Shown in pieces: positions 10,474 to 19,081 of a stretch of DNA of 64,000 bases. Source of the DNA: JAKVAV01 sp047632755 (GTDB lineage: Bacteria; Bacteroidota; Bacteroidia; Flavobacteriales_D; Cryomorphaceae). The stretch spans positions 248,001-312,000 of the forward strand of contig JBLIDT010000001.1 of the NCBI GenBank assembly GCA_047632755.1. The letters are read 5' to 3'. A program made the position numbers and the translations under genes. Under the pieces are notes generated by a model, which did not search any database, was not told where the DNA came from, and saw nothing but the letters and a program-made list of their open reading frames with translations. The stretch's first letter is position 1; each line of letters begins with the position of its first letter.

Positions 10474-11451
10474 ATGAAAAAGCAACTAGTTATAACTCTT
10501 GCAGCCTTGGCTTTTCTGTTTGCGCAGAAGAACCAAGCTCAAGACGCACAATTGTCACAGTACCAGGCTGCTCCTATACTTTTCAATCCTGCCAATACAG
10601 GGATGCTGAAATTCACGGATATGAGAGTTGCCGCGCTGTACAGAAGTCAGTGGAGTTCATTGGCAACGAGTATCAATACGTTCGGCATATCCTTCGACAT
10701 GGGTGCTGGTGATCGATTCGGTTTCGGAGGTGCATTTATTAATACCGATGCCGCCAATGTGATCAATACTACTAGTTTCATGGCTTCGGGAGCTTATCAG
10801 ATCACGGATCCGAATCAAACCAAGTACATCCTCTCAACGGGAGTACAAATCGGAATTCTTTACAAGAGAATAAATACGAATGGGCTGATTTTCGACGCGC
10901 AGTTTGATGGGTTTATCTTCGATAGAGAACTTCCTACTAGAGAGAGTTTTGATAGAACCTCGAGGTTTATGATTGATGCGAACGTGGGTTTTTCGTACAA
11001 ATCGACTGACCGCACGAAGAAGATTAATCCATTCGCCGATCTGGCAGTGTTTCACTTAACCATGCCAAATGAATCATTCATTGGCGAGCAAGAGTCGAGA
11101 CTTCCGATGCGATGGATGGCAAATGTCGGTGCACGGATTGAGGTCAACCGAAGTTTCTTAATCGATCCTTCCGTAATCTACATGAGACAGCGAGAAGCCA
11201 ATCAGTTTTTGGCTACTGCAATAGGTTATTACGAGATCGAGGGAACGGCTTATCAGGCCATTGGGGGACTGGGATACCGAACTTCTGATGCCGTGATCAT
11301 TCATGCGGGTATCAGACACAACTCAAACATCTTTAGAATCTCTTACGATATCAACACTTCAGAATTGAGCGATTACTCGCAAAACAGGGGTGCACTTGAG
11401 TTTTCAGTGATCTACCGTCCAGGACGAAGAACGTCTAGAGCAATTTATTAG
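10474..11451 (+). CDS. PorP/SprF family type IX secretion outer membrane protein
   Basis: An outer-membrane beta-barrel protein of about 325 residues. The N-terminus after a signal peptide (MKKQLVITLAALAFLF) reads QDAQLSQYQAAPILFNPANTG, the hallmark of the PorP/SprF family, whose members help deliver or anchor type B T9SS cargo. An upstream ATG at 10453 would add seven polar residues before the signal peptide, so I prefer 10474. It follows the giant cargo gene with almost no gap, so the two are very likely one operon and this is probably the dedicated partner of that cargo. The family call is firm; the pairing is inferred from position. Confidence 0.9.
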   Translation: MKKQLVITLAALAFLFAQKNQAQDAQLSQYQAAPILFNPANTGMLKFTDMRVAALYRSQWSSLATSINTFGISFDMGAGDRFGFGGAFINTDAANVINTTSFMASGAYQITDPNQTKYILSTGVQIGILYKRINTNGLIFDAQFDGFIFDRELPTRESFDRTSRFMIDANVGFSYKSTDRTKKINPFADLAVFHLTMPNESFIGEQESRLPMRWMANVGARIEVNRSFLIDPSVIYMRQREANQFLATAIGYYEIEGTAYQAIGGLGYRTSDAVIIHAGIRHNSNIFRISYDINTSELSDYSQNRGALEFSVIYRPGRRTSRAIY

Positions 11452-11465
11452 ACTACTCAATCAAT

Positions 11466-11487
11466 ATTTTTAGACTAATCTAAAAAT
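11466..11487. promoter_or_regulatory. Probable DtxR/MntR-type operator
   Basis: A perfect 9-bp inverted repeat: arms ATTTTTAGA and TCTAAAAAT around CTAA. The core TTTAGACTAATCTAAA resembles operators of DtxR-family metalloregulators. It lies 19 bp before the substrate-binding gene of a metal ABC operon whose permease carries an MntR-like domain, so a manganese- or iron-loaded repressor is the likely ligand. Confidence 0.75.
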
Positions 11488-11490
11488 GGT

Positions 11491-11499
11491 GATCTTTGT
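11491..11499 (+). promoter_or_regulatory. Possible -7 promoter element of the metal ABC operon
   Basis: GATCTTTGT differs from the Bacteroidetes TAnnTTTGY element at one base. It lies 4 bp after the operator and 6 bp before the ATG at 11506, so a repressor on the palindrome would block polymerase. The transcript would have little or no leader. Confidence 0.4.
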
Positions 11500-11505
11500 G
11501 CCTTT

Positions 11506-12402
11506 ATGAGAAGACAAATTTTTTTTGGACTGATTTTATTTTTCATAGTTGGCTGCGGCCAAGAAGACAAAGTTCAAGACCGGTTTTTAGTTGTCACTAC
11601 TACGTCGATGATTGGCGATGCCATGGAAGCTATGCTCGACACGAGCGTTTCTGTGGTTTCTCTCATGGGCCCTGGTACTGATCCACATCTTTTCAAGCCC
11701 ACCAAGCAGAGCCTGGATTACTTAGCCGAGGCCGATTTAATTGTTGCAAACGGTCTTCATTTAGAAGGTAGAATGCAGGATATCTTGGAAAAGATGTCTA
11801 TGAACAAGCCAGTCATTTTCTTGGGAGCAGTTTTATCAGATGAAGAACTTATTTTGCCAGATGGCACTGTTGATTATCCCGATCCTCATATCTGGTTTGA
11901 CGTCCGTCTTTGGAAGAATGTTTTAGAGGAATCCTCAAGCGAGTTGAATGAATTAGGAGTCTTGGATTCAGTCAAAAACGAGGACTATCTCTCGACCTTG
12001 GAAGAACTCCACGGCTGGGCCCTATCTGAAATTGACCAAATTCCACTTCAAAACAAGGTTTTGCTTACCGCCCATGATGCCTTCTCGTATTTTGGGAGGG
12101 CCTACGGAATTCGGGTGATCGGCTTACAGGGAATCTCGACAACGGCAGAATACGGGCTGAAAGATGTTGAGATGATGGTCGATCTTATTGCTACCCAACA
12201 GATCGGGGCAGTCTTCGTGGAATCTAGCATTTCATCCAGATCTATGGAGGCGGTAATTTCAGGCGTCCGTCAAAAAGACGGAGAAGTAAAACTTGGCGGG
12301 ACACTTTATTCAGACGCACCTGGCCCCGAGGGAAGTGGAGCTGAAACATATATTGGAATGGTGCGCCACAACGTTGAAACAATCACAAGAGCATTAAAAT
12401 GA
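11506..12402 (+). CDS. Metal ABC transporter substrate-binding lipoprotein (TroA/ZnuA-like)
   Basis: Binds extracytoplasmic Mn2+ or Zn2+ and hands it to the permeases encoded downstream. The N-terminus is a lipoprotein signal with lipobox IVGC. Family metal ligands are visible: His in GTDPHLFKP, His in YPDPHIWFD, His in LTAHDAFSYFGRAYGI, and Asp in LYSDAPGP. His as third ligand, where PsaA-type manganese proteins have Glu, makes this TroA-like, so the metal cannot be fixed from this protein alone. The length (298 residues) is normal. Its TGA overlaps the ATG of the ATPase gene (ATGA). Expression is probably controlled by the palindrome just upstream. Confidence 0.9.
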   Translation: MRRQIFFGLILFFIVGCGQEDKVQDRFLVVTTTSMIGDAMEAMLDTSVSVVSLMGPGTDPHLFKPTKQSLDYLAEADLIVANGLHLEGRMQDILEKMSMNKPVIFLGAVLSDEELILPDGTVDYPDPHIWFDVRLWKNVLEESSSELNELGVLDSVKNEDYLSTLEELHGWALSEIDQIPLQNKVLLTAHDAFSYFGRAYGIRVIGLQGISTTAEYGLKDVEMMVDLIATQQIGAVFVESSISSRSMEAVISGVRQKDGEVKLGGTLYSDAPGPEGSGAETYIGMVRHNVETITRALK

Positions 12403-13181
12403 TAGCCTTCGAAGCACATAACCTTACGGTGAGCTATGACAAGCAGCCCGTTCTTTGGGACATTGATTTCGAAATACCCGAGGGAAAGTTGGTGGGGATA
12501 ATCGGCCCGAACGGCTCGGGGAAAACTACCTTGCTCAAAGCGGCCATGGGAATTTTAGAGACAGACAGCGGTTACGTGAAAGTTTTCGAAAAGAATCCCG
12601 ATATGGTTCGTGAACGAATGGGCTATGTGCCACAACGGCAATCAGTCGATTGGGATTTTCCCGCTACCGTGATGGATATCACCTTGATGGGTCGCTACCG
12701 AAAAGGAAGACTCTTTGGACGTTTGTCTAAGTCTGACAAAGAAATTGCAGCAGACTCTCTCAACAGGGTGGGGATGTACGATTACCGAAACCGACAGATT
12801 TCTGAACTTTCAGGTGGACAGCAACAGCGCGTTTTTATTGCTCGCTCATTGGCGCAGCAAGCCGATGTTTACCTCATGGACGAACCACTTGTTGGAATTG
12901 ACGCAGCTAGTGAAGAATCAATTCTCAAGATTTTGGGAGAAATGAGAACCGCGGGAAAAACTGTAATCATGGTTCACCACGATTTGCATACAGCACTCGA
13001 ATTTTTCGATTGGGTCATTCTTTTGAATACCCGACTCGTCGCAGCAGGACCGAAGGAAGAGGTTCTCACCGAAGAAAATCTGAGAACCGCTTACGGCGGA
13101 AAGCTGAACGTATTGAGCCGTATTGCCGACTTGATCAAGTCGAAAGAGTATCCGATTCGCGAAAAAGACATGAAGGAGTAG
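12399..13181 (+). CDS. Metal ABC transporter ATP-binding protein (TroB/MntB-like)
   Basis: The ATPase of the manganese/zinc importer. It has a Walker A motif GPNGSGKTTLLK near residue 37, the Q-loop region YVPQRQSVDWDFP typical of the Mn/Zn subfamily, the signature LSGGQQQRVFIARSL, Walker B VYLMDEP and a switch His in VMVHHDLH. Its length of 260 residues is normal. It overlaps the substrate-binding gene by 4 bp and is followed after 4 bp by the first permease, so it is cotranscribed with them. Confidence 0.93.
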   Translation: MIAFEAHNLTVSYDKQPVLWDIDFEIPEGKLVGIIGPNGSGKTTLLKAAMGILETDSGYVKVFEKNPDMVRERMGYVPQRQSVDWDFPATVMDITLMGRYRKGRLFGRLSKSDKEIAADSLNRVGMYDYRNRQISELSGGQQQRVFIARSLAQQADVYLMDEPLVGIDAASEESILKILGEMRTAGKTVIMVHHDLHTALEFFDWVILLNTRLVAAGPKEEVLTEENLRTAYGGKLNVLSRIADLIKSKEYPIREKDMKE

Positions 13182-13185
13182 ACCT

Positions 13186-14454
13186 ATGGGAGGTAATTTC
13201 ACATGGGTGATGATTGGCTGTGCCTTGATTGGTGCAGGAGCATCCGCAGTAGGGGTTTTTTCCTTTTTGCGGAAGCAAGCCCTCGTGGGAGATGCCGTGG
13301 CTCATGCACTTTTGCCAGGAGTGGTGCTCGCTTTCATGGTTACTGGACAGAAAGATATTTGGATTCTTTTTCCTGGGGCTTTCGTAGCTGGCTGGCTCGG
13401 GTTGCTGAGTATTGATTTTATCTCAAAGTATTCCAAAATCAAATCCGACACGGCCATTGCCATTGTGCTTACGGTTTTCTTCGCTGTCGGTATCGTTCTA
13501 CTCACCCACGTGCAGCAATCAAATTATGGAAATCAGTCGGGGTTAGAGGCATTTCTTTTTGGAAAGGCTGCGGCCATGCTGCCAGCCGACATCACGCTTT
13601 TTGTTGTGGTCGATACAGCGCTGATCTTGCTCATCGTGCTGACTTACCGATACCTGAAATTGTATTCTTTCGATCCCGATTTTGCCAAAGCTATCGGACT
13701 GCCCGTTAAGGGTATTCAATTTATTCTGTCTTCTCTTACCGTATTGGCGGTGGCTTCGGGAATACAGGCGGTTGGAGTAGTGCTGATGGCAGCGCTTATT
13801 ATTACCCCGGCAGCAGCGGCTCGATTTTTTACCGGAAGGCTGAGCCACATGATCATTCTGGCCATGATTATTGGTATCGTCAGTTCTATGATGGGTGTCT
13901 ACATTTCGTCGCTAGCAGAGGGCATGCCCACGGGCCCTTGGATTGTGATGGTCATGAGTATCATTGCCATTATGGCTTTCATTTTTGCTCCAGGCAAAGG
14001 AATGTTGCAGCGATCCATAAAGCGAAAAGCCCACCAGCAGAAAGTGCGAAGAGAGAATTTGCTCAAGTTGTTTTACTCTCTAGAAGAGAAGAACGAGGAG
14101 CAGTTTTTTTCCCGACCTCAACTCTTGCGGTCGAGAAGATTTCGAGGAAGAGAGTTGGAGTTGCTTTTGAATAAATTGACAGGAAAAGGGTTTTTGTTCA
14201 GAGAAGAGAATCGATACGGACTCACTGATCATGGTCGAAGCGAAGCGACTCGGGTGGTGCGTCTTCACCGTCTTTGGGAGCTCTACCTCAACGAGCGCAT
14301 GAACATTGCTCCAGATCACGTACACCACGATGCCGAGGCGATTGAGCACATTATAACTCCAGAGCTCGAGCACATGCTCTTGAAGGATTTGGGTTACCCC
14401 GAATTGGATCCACACAGCTCCGAGATTCCGGGGATAAAAGACATGAAGCGATGA
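13186..14454 (+). CDS. Metal ABC permease fused to a C-terminal MntR/DtxR-like repressor domain
   Basis: Residues 1 to about 270 are a TroC/ZnuB-type permease with about eight membrane segments. A basic linker (RSIKRKAHQQKVRRE, about 276-290) leads to a winged-helix DNA-binding region (about 291-355, including LLNKLTGKGFLFREENRYGLTDHG) and a DtxR-type metal-binding/dimerisation domain (about 356-410). In that domain H361, E365, H380, E384, E387 and H388 match the DtxR ligand pattern; E384 stands where MntR has Glu and DtxR has Cys, which favours manganese. The architecture matches Chlamydia YtgCR, in which the repressor part is cut free. The stop overlaps the next start (ATGA). Whether this protein is cleaved or acts while tethered cannot be told from sequence. 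Confidence 0.88.
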   Translation: MGGNFTWVMIGCALIGAGASAVGVFSFLRKQALVGDAVAHALLPGVVLAFMVTGQKDIWILFPGAFVAGWLGLLSIDFISKYSKIKSDTAIAIVLTVFFAVGIVLLTHVQQSNYGNQSGLEAFLFGKAAAMLPADITLFVVVDTALILLIVLTYRYLKLYSFDPDFAKAIGLPVKGIQFILSSLTVLAVASGIQAVGVVLMAALIITPAAAARFFTGRLSHMIILAMIIGIVSSMMGVYISSLAEGMPTGPWIVMVMSIIAIMAFIFAPGKGMLQRSIKRKAHQQKVRRENLLKLFYSLEEKNEEQFFSRPQLLRSRRFRGRELELLLNKLTGKGFLFREENRYGLTDHGRSEATRVVRLHRLWELYLNERMNIAPDHVHHDAEAIEHIITPELEHMLLKDLGYPELDPHSSEIPGIKDMKR

Positions 14455-15335
14455 ATGACTTTTTGATCATACTAGAAGGTAGTTTGGTTGCGGTTAGCTG
14501 CGGCTTACTTGGCGTGTATCTCATCTTGCGAAAGATGGCCATGGTGGGAGACGCCATCTCTCATGCGGTCTTGCCGGGAATAGTTATTGCCTATCTCGTC
14601 GCTCAGTCCAGAAGCTCTTTTTTCACTTTGCTCGGTGCCGCCATGTTCGGATTGCTAACCACTTTTATGATTGAGGTATTTTACAAAAAAGCGCGAATCC
14701 AATCCGATGCATCCATCGGGATCACCTTCACTTGGCTGTTTGCTATTGGTGTCATTCTGGTTTCTGCCTTTTCGGGAAATGTCGATCTCGATCAAGAATG
14801 CGTGCTCTACGGCGACATTGCCTATGTTCCATTCGACACCTTGTACCTCTTTTCTATGGATTTGGGTCCCGCTCCAGTTTGGCTTCAAGCCATCAATTTG
14901 GTAGCCATTCTGATTATGCTCAAGGTTGGCCACAGAGGCTTTTTGATAACCAGCTTCGATCCTTCTTTTTCTTCGGGTCTCGGTATTAAAACCGATACGT
15001 GGCACTATGTTTTAATGGGAGCGGTTTCGTTTACAGTAGTGCTCAGTTTCAATGCGGTGGGAGCAATCCTCGTAGTCGCATTTCTCGTTGTTCCACCTGC
15101 GACGGCATACCTCATCAGCAAGCAAGTGGAAACCATGATGGCCTATACCGTTCTCTTCGGAATTCTATCTGCCGTGATGGGGTTCTATTTAGCCACTTGG
15201 TGGAATGCGTCCATTTCAGGAGCCATGGCAGTGGCGGCGGGGATTATTTTTGTACTCGTATTTGCGGCAAAAAGGCTTTTTGTGCGCCAGCAAAAAAAGG
15301 AAAGTATGGCATTGGTTGAGTTGAAAAGTAGCTAA
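14451..15335 (+). CDS. Metal ABC transporter permease (TroD/ZnuB-like)
   Basis: Second membrane subunit of the manganese/zinc importer, 294 residues with about eight hydrophobic segments. It shares the family start pattern with the first permease (LRKMAMVGDAISHAVLPGIVIAYL against LRKQALVGDAVAHALLPGVVLAF), showing that the two are paralogues, but it has no regulatory domain at its C-terminus. It starts inside the stop codon of the fusion gene, so translation is probably coupled. The operon ends here, before hairpin-forming DNA at 15367. Confidence 0.92.
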   Translation: MNDFLIILEGSLVAVSCGLLGVYLILRKMAMVGDAISHAVLPGIVIAYLVAQSRSSFFTLLGAAMFGLLTTFMIEVFYKKARIQSDASIGITFTWLFAIGVILVSAFSGNVDLDQECVLYGDIAYVPFDTLYLFSMDLGPAPVWLQAINLVAILIMLKVGHRGFLITSFDPSFSSGLGIKTDTWHYVLMGAVSFTVVLSFNAVGAILVVAFLVVPPATAYLISKQVETMMAYTVLFGILSAVMGFYLATWWNASISGAMAVAAGIIFVLVFAAKRLFVRQQKKESMALVELKSS

Positions 15336-15366
15336 TTCGCTTTTCAAGATAGCTGCGAAATTTTCC

Positions 15367-15389
15367 AAATCCCGATGGAATCGGGATTT
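15367..15389. terminator. Hairpin after the metal ABC operon, before asnS end
   Basis: A perfect 10-bp stem (AAATCCCGAT, loop GGA, ATCGGGATTT) lies between convergent genes. A second GC-rich inverted repeat, CCACCC and GGGTGG, follows at about 15420-15435. Neither has a long T run. Bidirectional termination fits the position. Confidence 0.5.
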
Positions 15390-15527
15390 CCCAACCCTTC
15401 TCTCTCTGCATCGGGAGAGCCACCCCCGCCGGGTGGGGGACAAAATCCCGTCAGCGATAAAATCATTTATTGATGTGAGAGGATGTACTGCTTTAGGTGG
15501 ATTTGTGATTCTGATAATCCCATCTTT

Positions 15528-16952
15528 CTAAAACTCACAATTCTTCGGACTCCTCGGAAACGGAATGACATCGCGAATGTTGGTCATTCCAGTTACAAAC
15601 ATCACCAATCTTTCAAAGCCCAGACCGAAGCCTGCGTGCTTGCAGGTTCCGTACTTGCGCGTATCGAGATACCACCACAATTCCTCAGCTGCGATACCCA
15701 TTTCTTCCGAACGTCGAGTGAGCACGTCGAGTCTCTCTTCACGCTGCGAACCACCTGTTATTTCACCAACACCTGGGAATAGCACGTCCATTGCTGCAAC
15801 TGTTTTCTCGTCGTCGTTCAAGCGCATGTAGAAGGCCTTGAATGAAGCAGGATAGTCGGTGAGGATTACTGGTTTCTCAAAATGCTTTTCTACCAAGTAA
15901 CGTTCATGCTCGCTTTGGAGATCTTTTCCCCATTCCACTGGGTATTTGAATTTTTTCTTTTTGAATGGCTTCGAATTGCGAAGGATGTCGATGGCCTCGG
16001 TGTAGGTCAATCGCTCAAAGTCATTTTCAGAAATAAAGGTCAATCGCTCCATCAATCCCAAAGCATTGCGCTCGCTCTCGGGCTTTGATTTCTCTTCTTG
16101 CGCTTCGCGCTGGGCGAGAAATTCCAAATCGTCTTTGCAATTCTTCAAGGCATAACTCACCAAGTATTTGAGGAAGTCTTCCACCAAATTCATGTTGTCG
16201 GTGAGATCGGCGAAAGCCACTTCGGGCTCTATCATCCAAAACTCAGAGAGGTGGCGTGAAGTGTTTGAGTTCTCCGCTCGGAAAGTAGGGCCGAAGGTGT
16301 AGACCTTACTCAATGCAAGCGCAGCCATCTCTGCTTCGAGCTGTCCCGAAACAGTGAGGTTTGTTTCCTTTCCGAAAAAGTCTTGACTATAGTCCACCTT
16401 CCCGTCCTCTTGAAGAGGAGCGTTTTTTGAATCGAGGGTACTCACTCGAAACATTTCACCTGCACCTTCGGCATCAGATCCTGTGATGATCGGAGTGTGG
16501 ATGTAGAAGAAGTTTCGGTCGTTGAAGTAATTGTGAACGGCAAAACTCAAAGCGTGACGCAAACGGAATATCGCACCGAAAGTATTGGTGCGAAAACGCA
16601 AGTGTGCTTTTTCACGAAGAAAATCCAGGCTGTGCTTTTTGGGCTGCAATGGATATTCCTCTGGATCGGCGTCACCGTGAATTTCGATAGCTTCGACTTG
16701 GACCTCTACCGTTTGGCCTTTTCCTTGGCTTTCTATCAATTTACCAGTCATGGTAAGGGCCGTTCCTGTATTGATTCGGTTTAAAACACCTTCGTCCATT
16801 TGCTCAAAGTCTACGACTCCTTGAATGGTTTGGATAACTGATCCATCGCTCAGAGCGATGAAGCGGTTACTCCGAAAAGTGCGTACCCAACCTGAAATGC
16901 TTACAGATTCACCGATTGTGGGTTGATTCAAAATCTCTTTAATGCTTGCCAT
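15528..16952 (-). CDS. asnS: Asparaginyl-tRNA synthetase
   Basis: Charges tRNA-Asn. The 474 residues contain an N-terminal OB-fold anticodon-binding domain (about 15-105, ISGWVRTFRSNRFIALSDGS) and a class II catalytic core: motif 2 FRAENSNTSRHLSEFWMIEPE and motif 3 GFGLGFERLVMFVTGM near the C-terminus. The ending IPFPRSPKNCEF is typical of AsnRS. The FRAENS motif supports asparagine rather than aspartate specificity. It is monocistronic and convergent with the metal transport operon. Confidence 0.96.
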   Translation of the reverse strand: MASIKEILNQPTIGESVSISGWVRTFRSNRFIALSDGSVIQTIQGVVDFEQMDEGVLNRINTGTALTMTGKLIESQGKGQTVEVQVEAIEIHGDADPEEYPLQPKKHSLDFLREKAHLRFRTNTFGAIFRLRHALSFAVHNYFNDRNFFYIHTPIITGSDAEGAGEMFRVSTLDSKNAPLQEDGKVDYSQDFFGKETNLTVSGQLEAEMAALALSKVYTFGPTFRAENSNTSRHLSEFWMIEPEVAFADLTDNMNLVEDFLKYLVSYALKNCKDDLEFLAQREAQEEKSKPESERNALGLMERLTFISENDFERLTYTEAIDILRNSKPFKKKKFKYPVEWGKDLQSEHERYLVEKHFEKPVILTDYPASFKAFYMRLNDDEKTVAAMDVLFPGVGEITGGSQREERLDVLTRRSEEMGIAAEELWWYLDTRKYGTCKHAGFGLGFERLVMFVTGMTNIRDVIPFPRSPKNCEF

Positions 16953-17030
16953 TGCTCAGTTTTGAGGGTACAAAACAACGAACTTTTTGTTGATAATGCT
17001 TCATAATGCGAAACCAATTGCAACACCTCA

Positions 17031-17083
17031 GGAAACTAAAAATAGTTAAAACGTTTCCTTCGTGTAAAATGTGTTATACATTT
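17031..17083. promoter_or_regulatory. Inverted repeats upstream of the tetR-efflux operon (candidate operators)
   Basis: Two inverted repeats precede the TetR gene: GGAAAC (17031-17036) with GTTTCC (17053-17058), and AAATGT (17067-17072) with ACATTT (17078-17083). The second overlaps the -7 element at 17077. TetR regulators of efflux operons often bind such sites in their own promoter. Assignment is by position and symmetry only. Confidence 0.4.
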
Positions 17084-17085
17084 GT
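17077..17085 (+). promoter_or_regulatory. -7 promoter element of the tetR-efflux operon
   Basis: TACATTTGT is a full match to TAnnTTTGY. It lies 11 bp before the ATG at 17097, so the start at TTG 17082 inside the element is not plausible. Confidence 0.6.
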
Positions 17086-17096
17086 CGTCCAAATTT

Positions 17097-17717
17097 ATGA
17101 GCATTCAAGTAGATAAAGAGCAAAAAATAATCGCCGATGCCATCAAGGTCTTTATGACTTACGGCATTAAGAGCGTTACGATGGATGACATTGCCAAGCA
17201 TATGCGCATGTCAAAAAAGACGCTTTACCAATATGTTTCGGACAAGAACGATTTGGTAACGAGGTGTCTTAAGTACGATTGCGAAATAACGGAAGACACT
17301 GTTAAAGAGATCTTGAGCAAAGGCTTAAATGCCATAGAAGAGAATTTTGAAATCTCCAAGCACATTGTTGAAGATTTGAAGAAAATTCACCCTTCTATTT
17401 TTTACGATTTGGAGAAGTATTATCCAGACGCATGGCACATGATGCACAATCTTCGTCATGAATTTGTGGGGATAGTGATGAAACACAATATGGAGCGCGG
17501 CATTAAAGAAGGATTGTACCGAAAAGACTTGAATGTGGAATTGATGACTCAGCTGTGGGTAGCGCGTTTGAATATCATTTTCGACCCGGCTATTTTTTCG
17601 TTAAAAGAGCACAATTTGGCTGATGTCTATCGGCAAATGTTCATTCACCACGTTCGTGGAATCGCGAGTGATGAAGGAGTGAAATACATTGAAAAAAACC
17701 AACACAAATTAAATTAA
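17097..17717 (+). CDS. TetR/AcrR family transcriptional regulator
   Basis: About 206 residues. The N-terminal helix-turn-helix (about 10-55) contains the family motif TMDDIAKHMRMSKKTLYQYVSDK; the rest is an alpha-helical ligand-binding and dimerisation domain that I cannot assign to a ligand. It is the first gene of the operon with TolC, membrane fusion and RND pump genes (4 bp to the next start), so it probably represses this efflux system and itself. I use ATG 17097 because a -7 promoter element covers the alternative TTG at 17082. Confidence 0.9.
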   Translation: MSIQVDKEQKIIADAIKVFMTYGIKSVTMDDIAKHMRMSKKTLYQYVSDKNDLVTRCLKYDCEITEDTVKEILSKGLNAIEENFEISKHIVEDLKKIHPSIFYDLEKYYPDAWHMMHNLRHEFVGIVMKHNMERGIKEGLYRKDLNVELMTQLWVARLNIIFDPAIFSLKEHNLADVYRQMFIHHVRGIASDEGVKYIEKNQHKLN

Positions 17718-17721
17718 CACC

Positions 17722-19053
17722 ATGACCCGACACATTCTGGCTTTTCTTGGTTTGGTGCTGTCTGCGCAAGTCATAGCTCAGCCTTTAGCGGTTTCGCTGG
17801 AGGAGGCTATACAGATTGCGGTGGATAGCAGCTATGTCACAAGAGATGCCGAATTTAACCTTGAAAAAAAGGAAAGAGAAGTTCAGGAGGTAATCGCTAT
17901 CGGATTGCCACAAGTGAATGCTTCTGCCCAGTTTCAAAACTTTTTAGACATACCTGTATCGCTCGTTCCCGCGGAGTTTTTCGGCGGTGAGGCAGGAGAA
18001 TTATCCGAGGTTCAATTTGGAGTGAACTACAATTTGACTGGAAGCATTACAGCGTCGCAGCTCATTTTCGACGGGACCTACTTCATTGGCTTGCAAGCCG
18101 CAAAAACGGTAGTTGAGTTTTCGAGAGTACTACAGAGTAAGGCTGAACAAGAAATAAAGGTTGCTACTGCAGAGGCCTATTATACCACCTTGCTGGCTCA
18201 GGCCAATTTTGATATTCTCACGAATAATGTAGCCAACCTCGACAAGACGCTGGAAGAAACACGAGCGCTATACGAGAATGGTTTGACCGAAGAACAAGAC
18301 GTCGATCAACTGGAGTTGAACCGAAACAAGCTCATCATCAGCCGAGACAATACACAACGGATTTTGAATATTTCTAAGCAAGCATTGTTGTACATCATGG
18401 GTTTGTCAATCGACACTCAGATCACACTAACTGATGACATTGAGTCTCTCGTGGCTTTGAGCAACTCTCCAGAGTACTTGCAGACAGAGCCAGACTTTTA
18501 CACTCATCCCGATTACTTATTGGCCAGAACCAACGTAGAGCTTGCCGATTTGCAAATCCGTGGAGACAAGGCCACGTTTTATCCTTCGCTCTCAGGGTTT
18601 TTCACTCACCAACAGGTTGGCCAGAGCAATGATTTTGAGTTCTTTGAATCGGGTGCTCCTTACTTCCCTACAACCGTTTGGGGAGCTACCTTGAACGTTC
18701 CGATTTTCAGCGGTTTTCAGCGAAAGCGGCAATTGCAGCAGTCTGAAATTGCTTTCGACCAAAGTCAAATGCAGTTGAGACAAGCTGAGGATGGACTCAA
18801 ACTGGATATCATCAGGACCCGTAGCAACTACGAAGGGGCTCTAAAGAATTGGGAGAACCAGAAGCGCAGTTTTGAATTGGCGCAGCGAATCAATAAAAAA
18901 ACGACGATCAAGTATTCCGAAGGGGTTGCAGATAGTTTTGAGTTGAATATTTCTGAGAACCAATTGCTGCAAGAGCAGACCAGATACATTCAGACAGCAC
19001 TTGAATTACTCAACGCTAAAAAAGCGCTAGACAAAGCATTAAACACATTATAG
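17722..19053 (+). CDS. TolC family outer membrane efflux protein
   Basis: Outer membrane channel of the tripartite efflux pump. The 443 residues start with a signal peptide (MTRHILAFLGLVLSAQVIAQ) and show two outer-membrane efflux repeats rich in long helices (for example TTLLAQANFDILTNNVANLD and the second-half YEGALKNWENQKRSFELAQR), as in TolC/OprM. The position between the regulator and the adaptor gene supports a role in the same export complex. The substrate is unknown. Confidence 0.92.
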   Translation: MTRHILAFLGLVLSAQVIAQPLAVSLEEAIQIAVDSSYVTRDAEFNLEKKEREVQEVIAIGLPQVNASAQFQNFLDIPVSLVPAEFFGGEAGELSEVQFGVNYNLTGSITASQLIFDGTYFIGLQAAKTVVEFSRVLQSKAEQEIKVATAEAYYTTLLAQANFDILTNNVANLDKTLEETRALYENGLTEEQDVDQLELNRNKLIISRDNTQRILNISKQALLYIMGLSIDTQITLTDDIESLVALSNSPEYLQTEPDFYTHPDYLLARTNVELADLQIRGDKATFYPSLSGFFTHQQVGQSNDFEFFESGAPYFPTTVWGATLNVPIFSGFQRKRQLQQSEIAFDQSQMQLRQAEDGLKLDIIRTRSNYEGALKNWENQKRSFELAQRINKKTTIKYSEGVADSFELNISENQLLQEQTRYIQTALELLNAKKALDKALNTL

Positions 19054-19081
19054 AGACATGAGATCAGTTGATTGTAACGCA

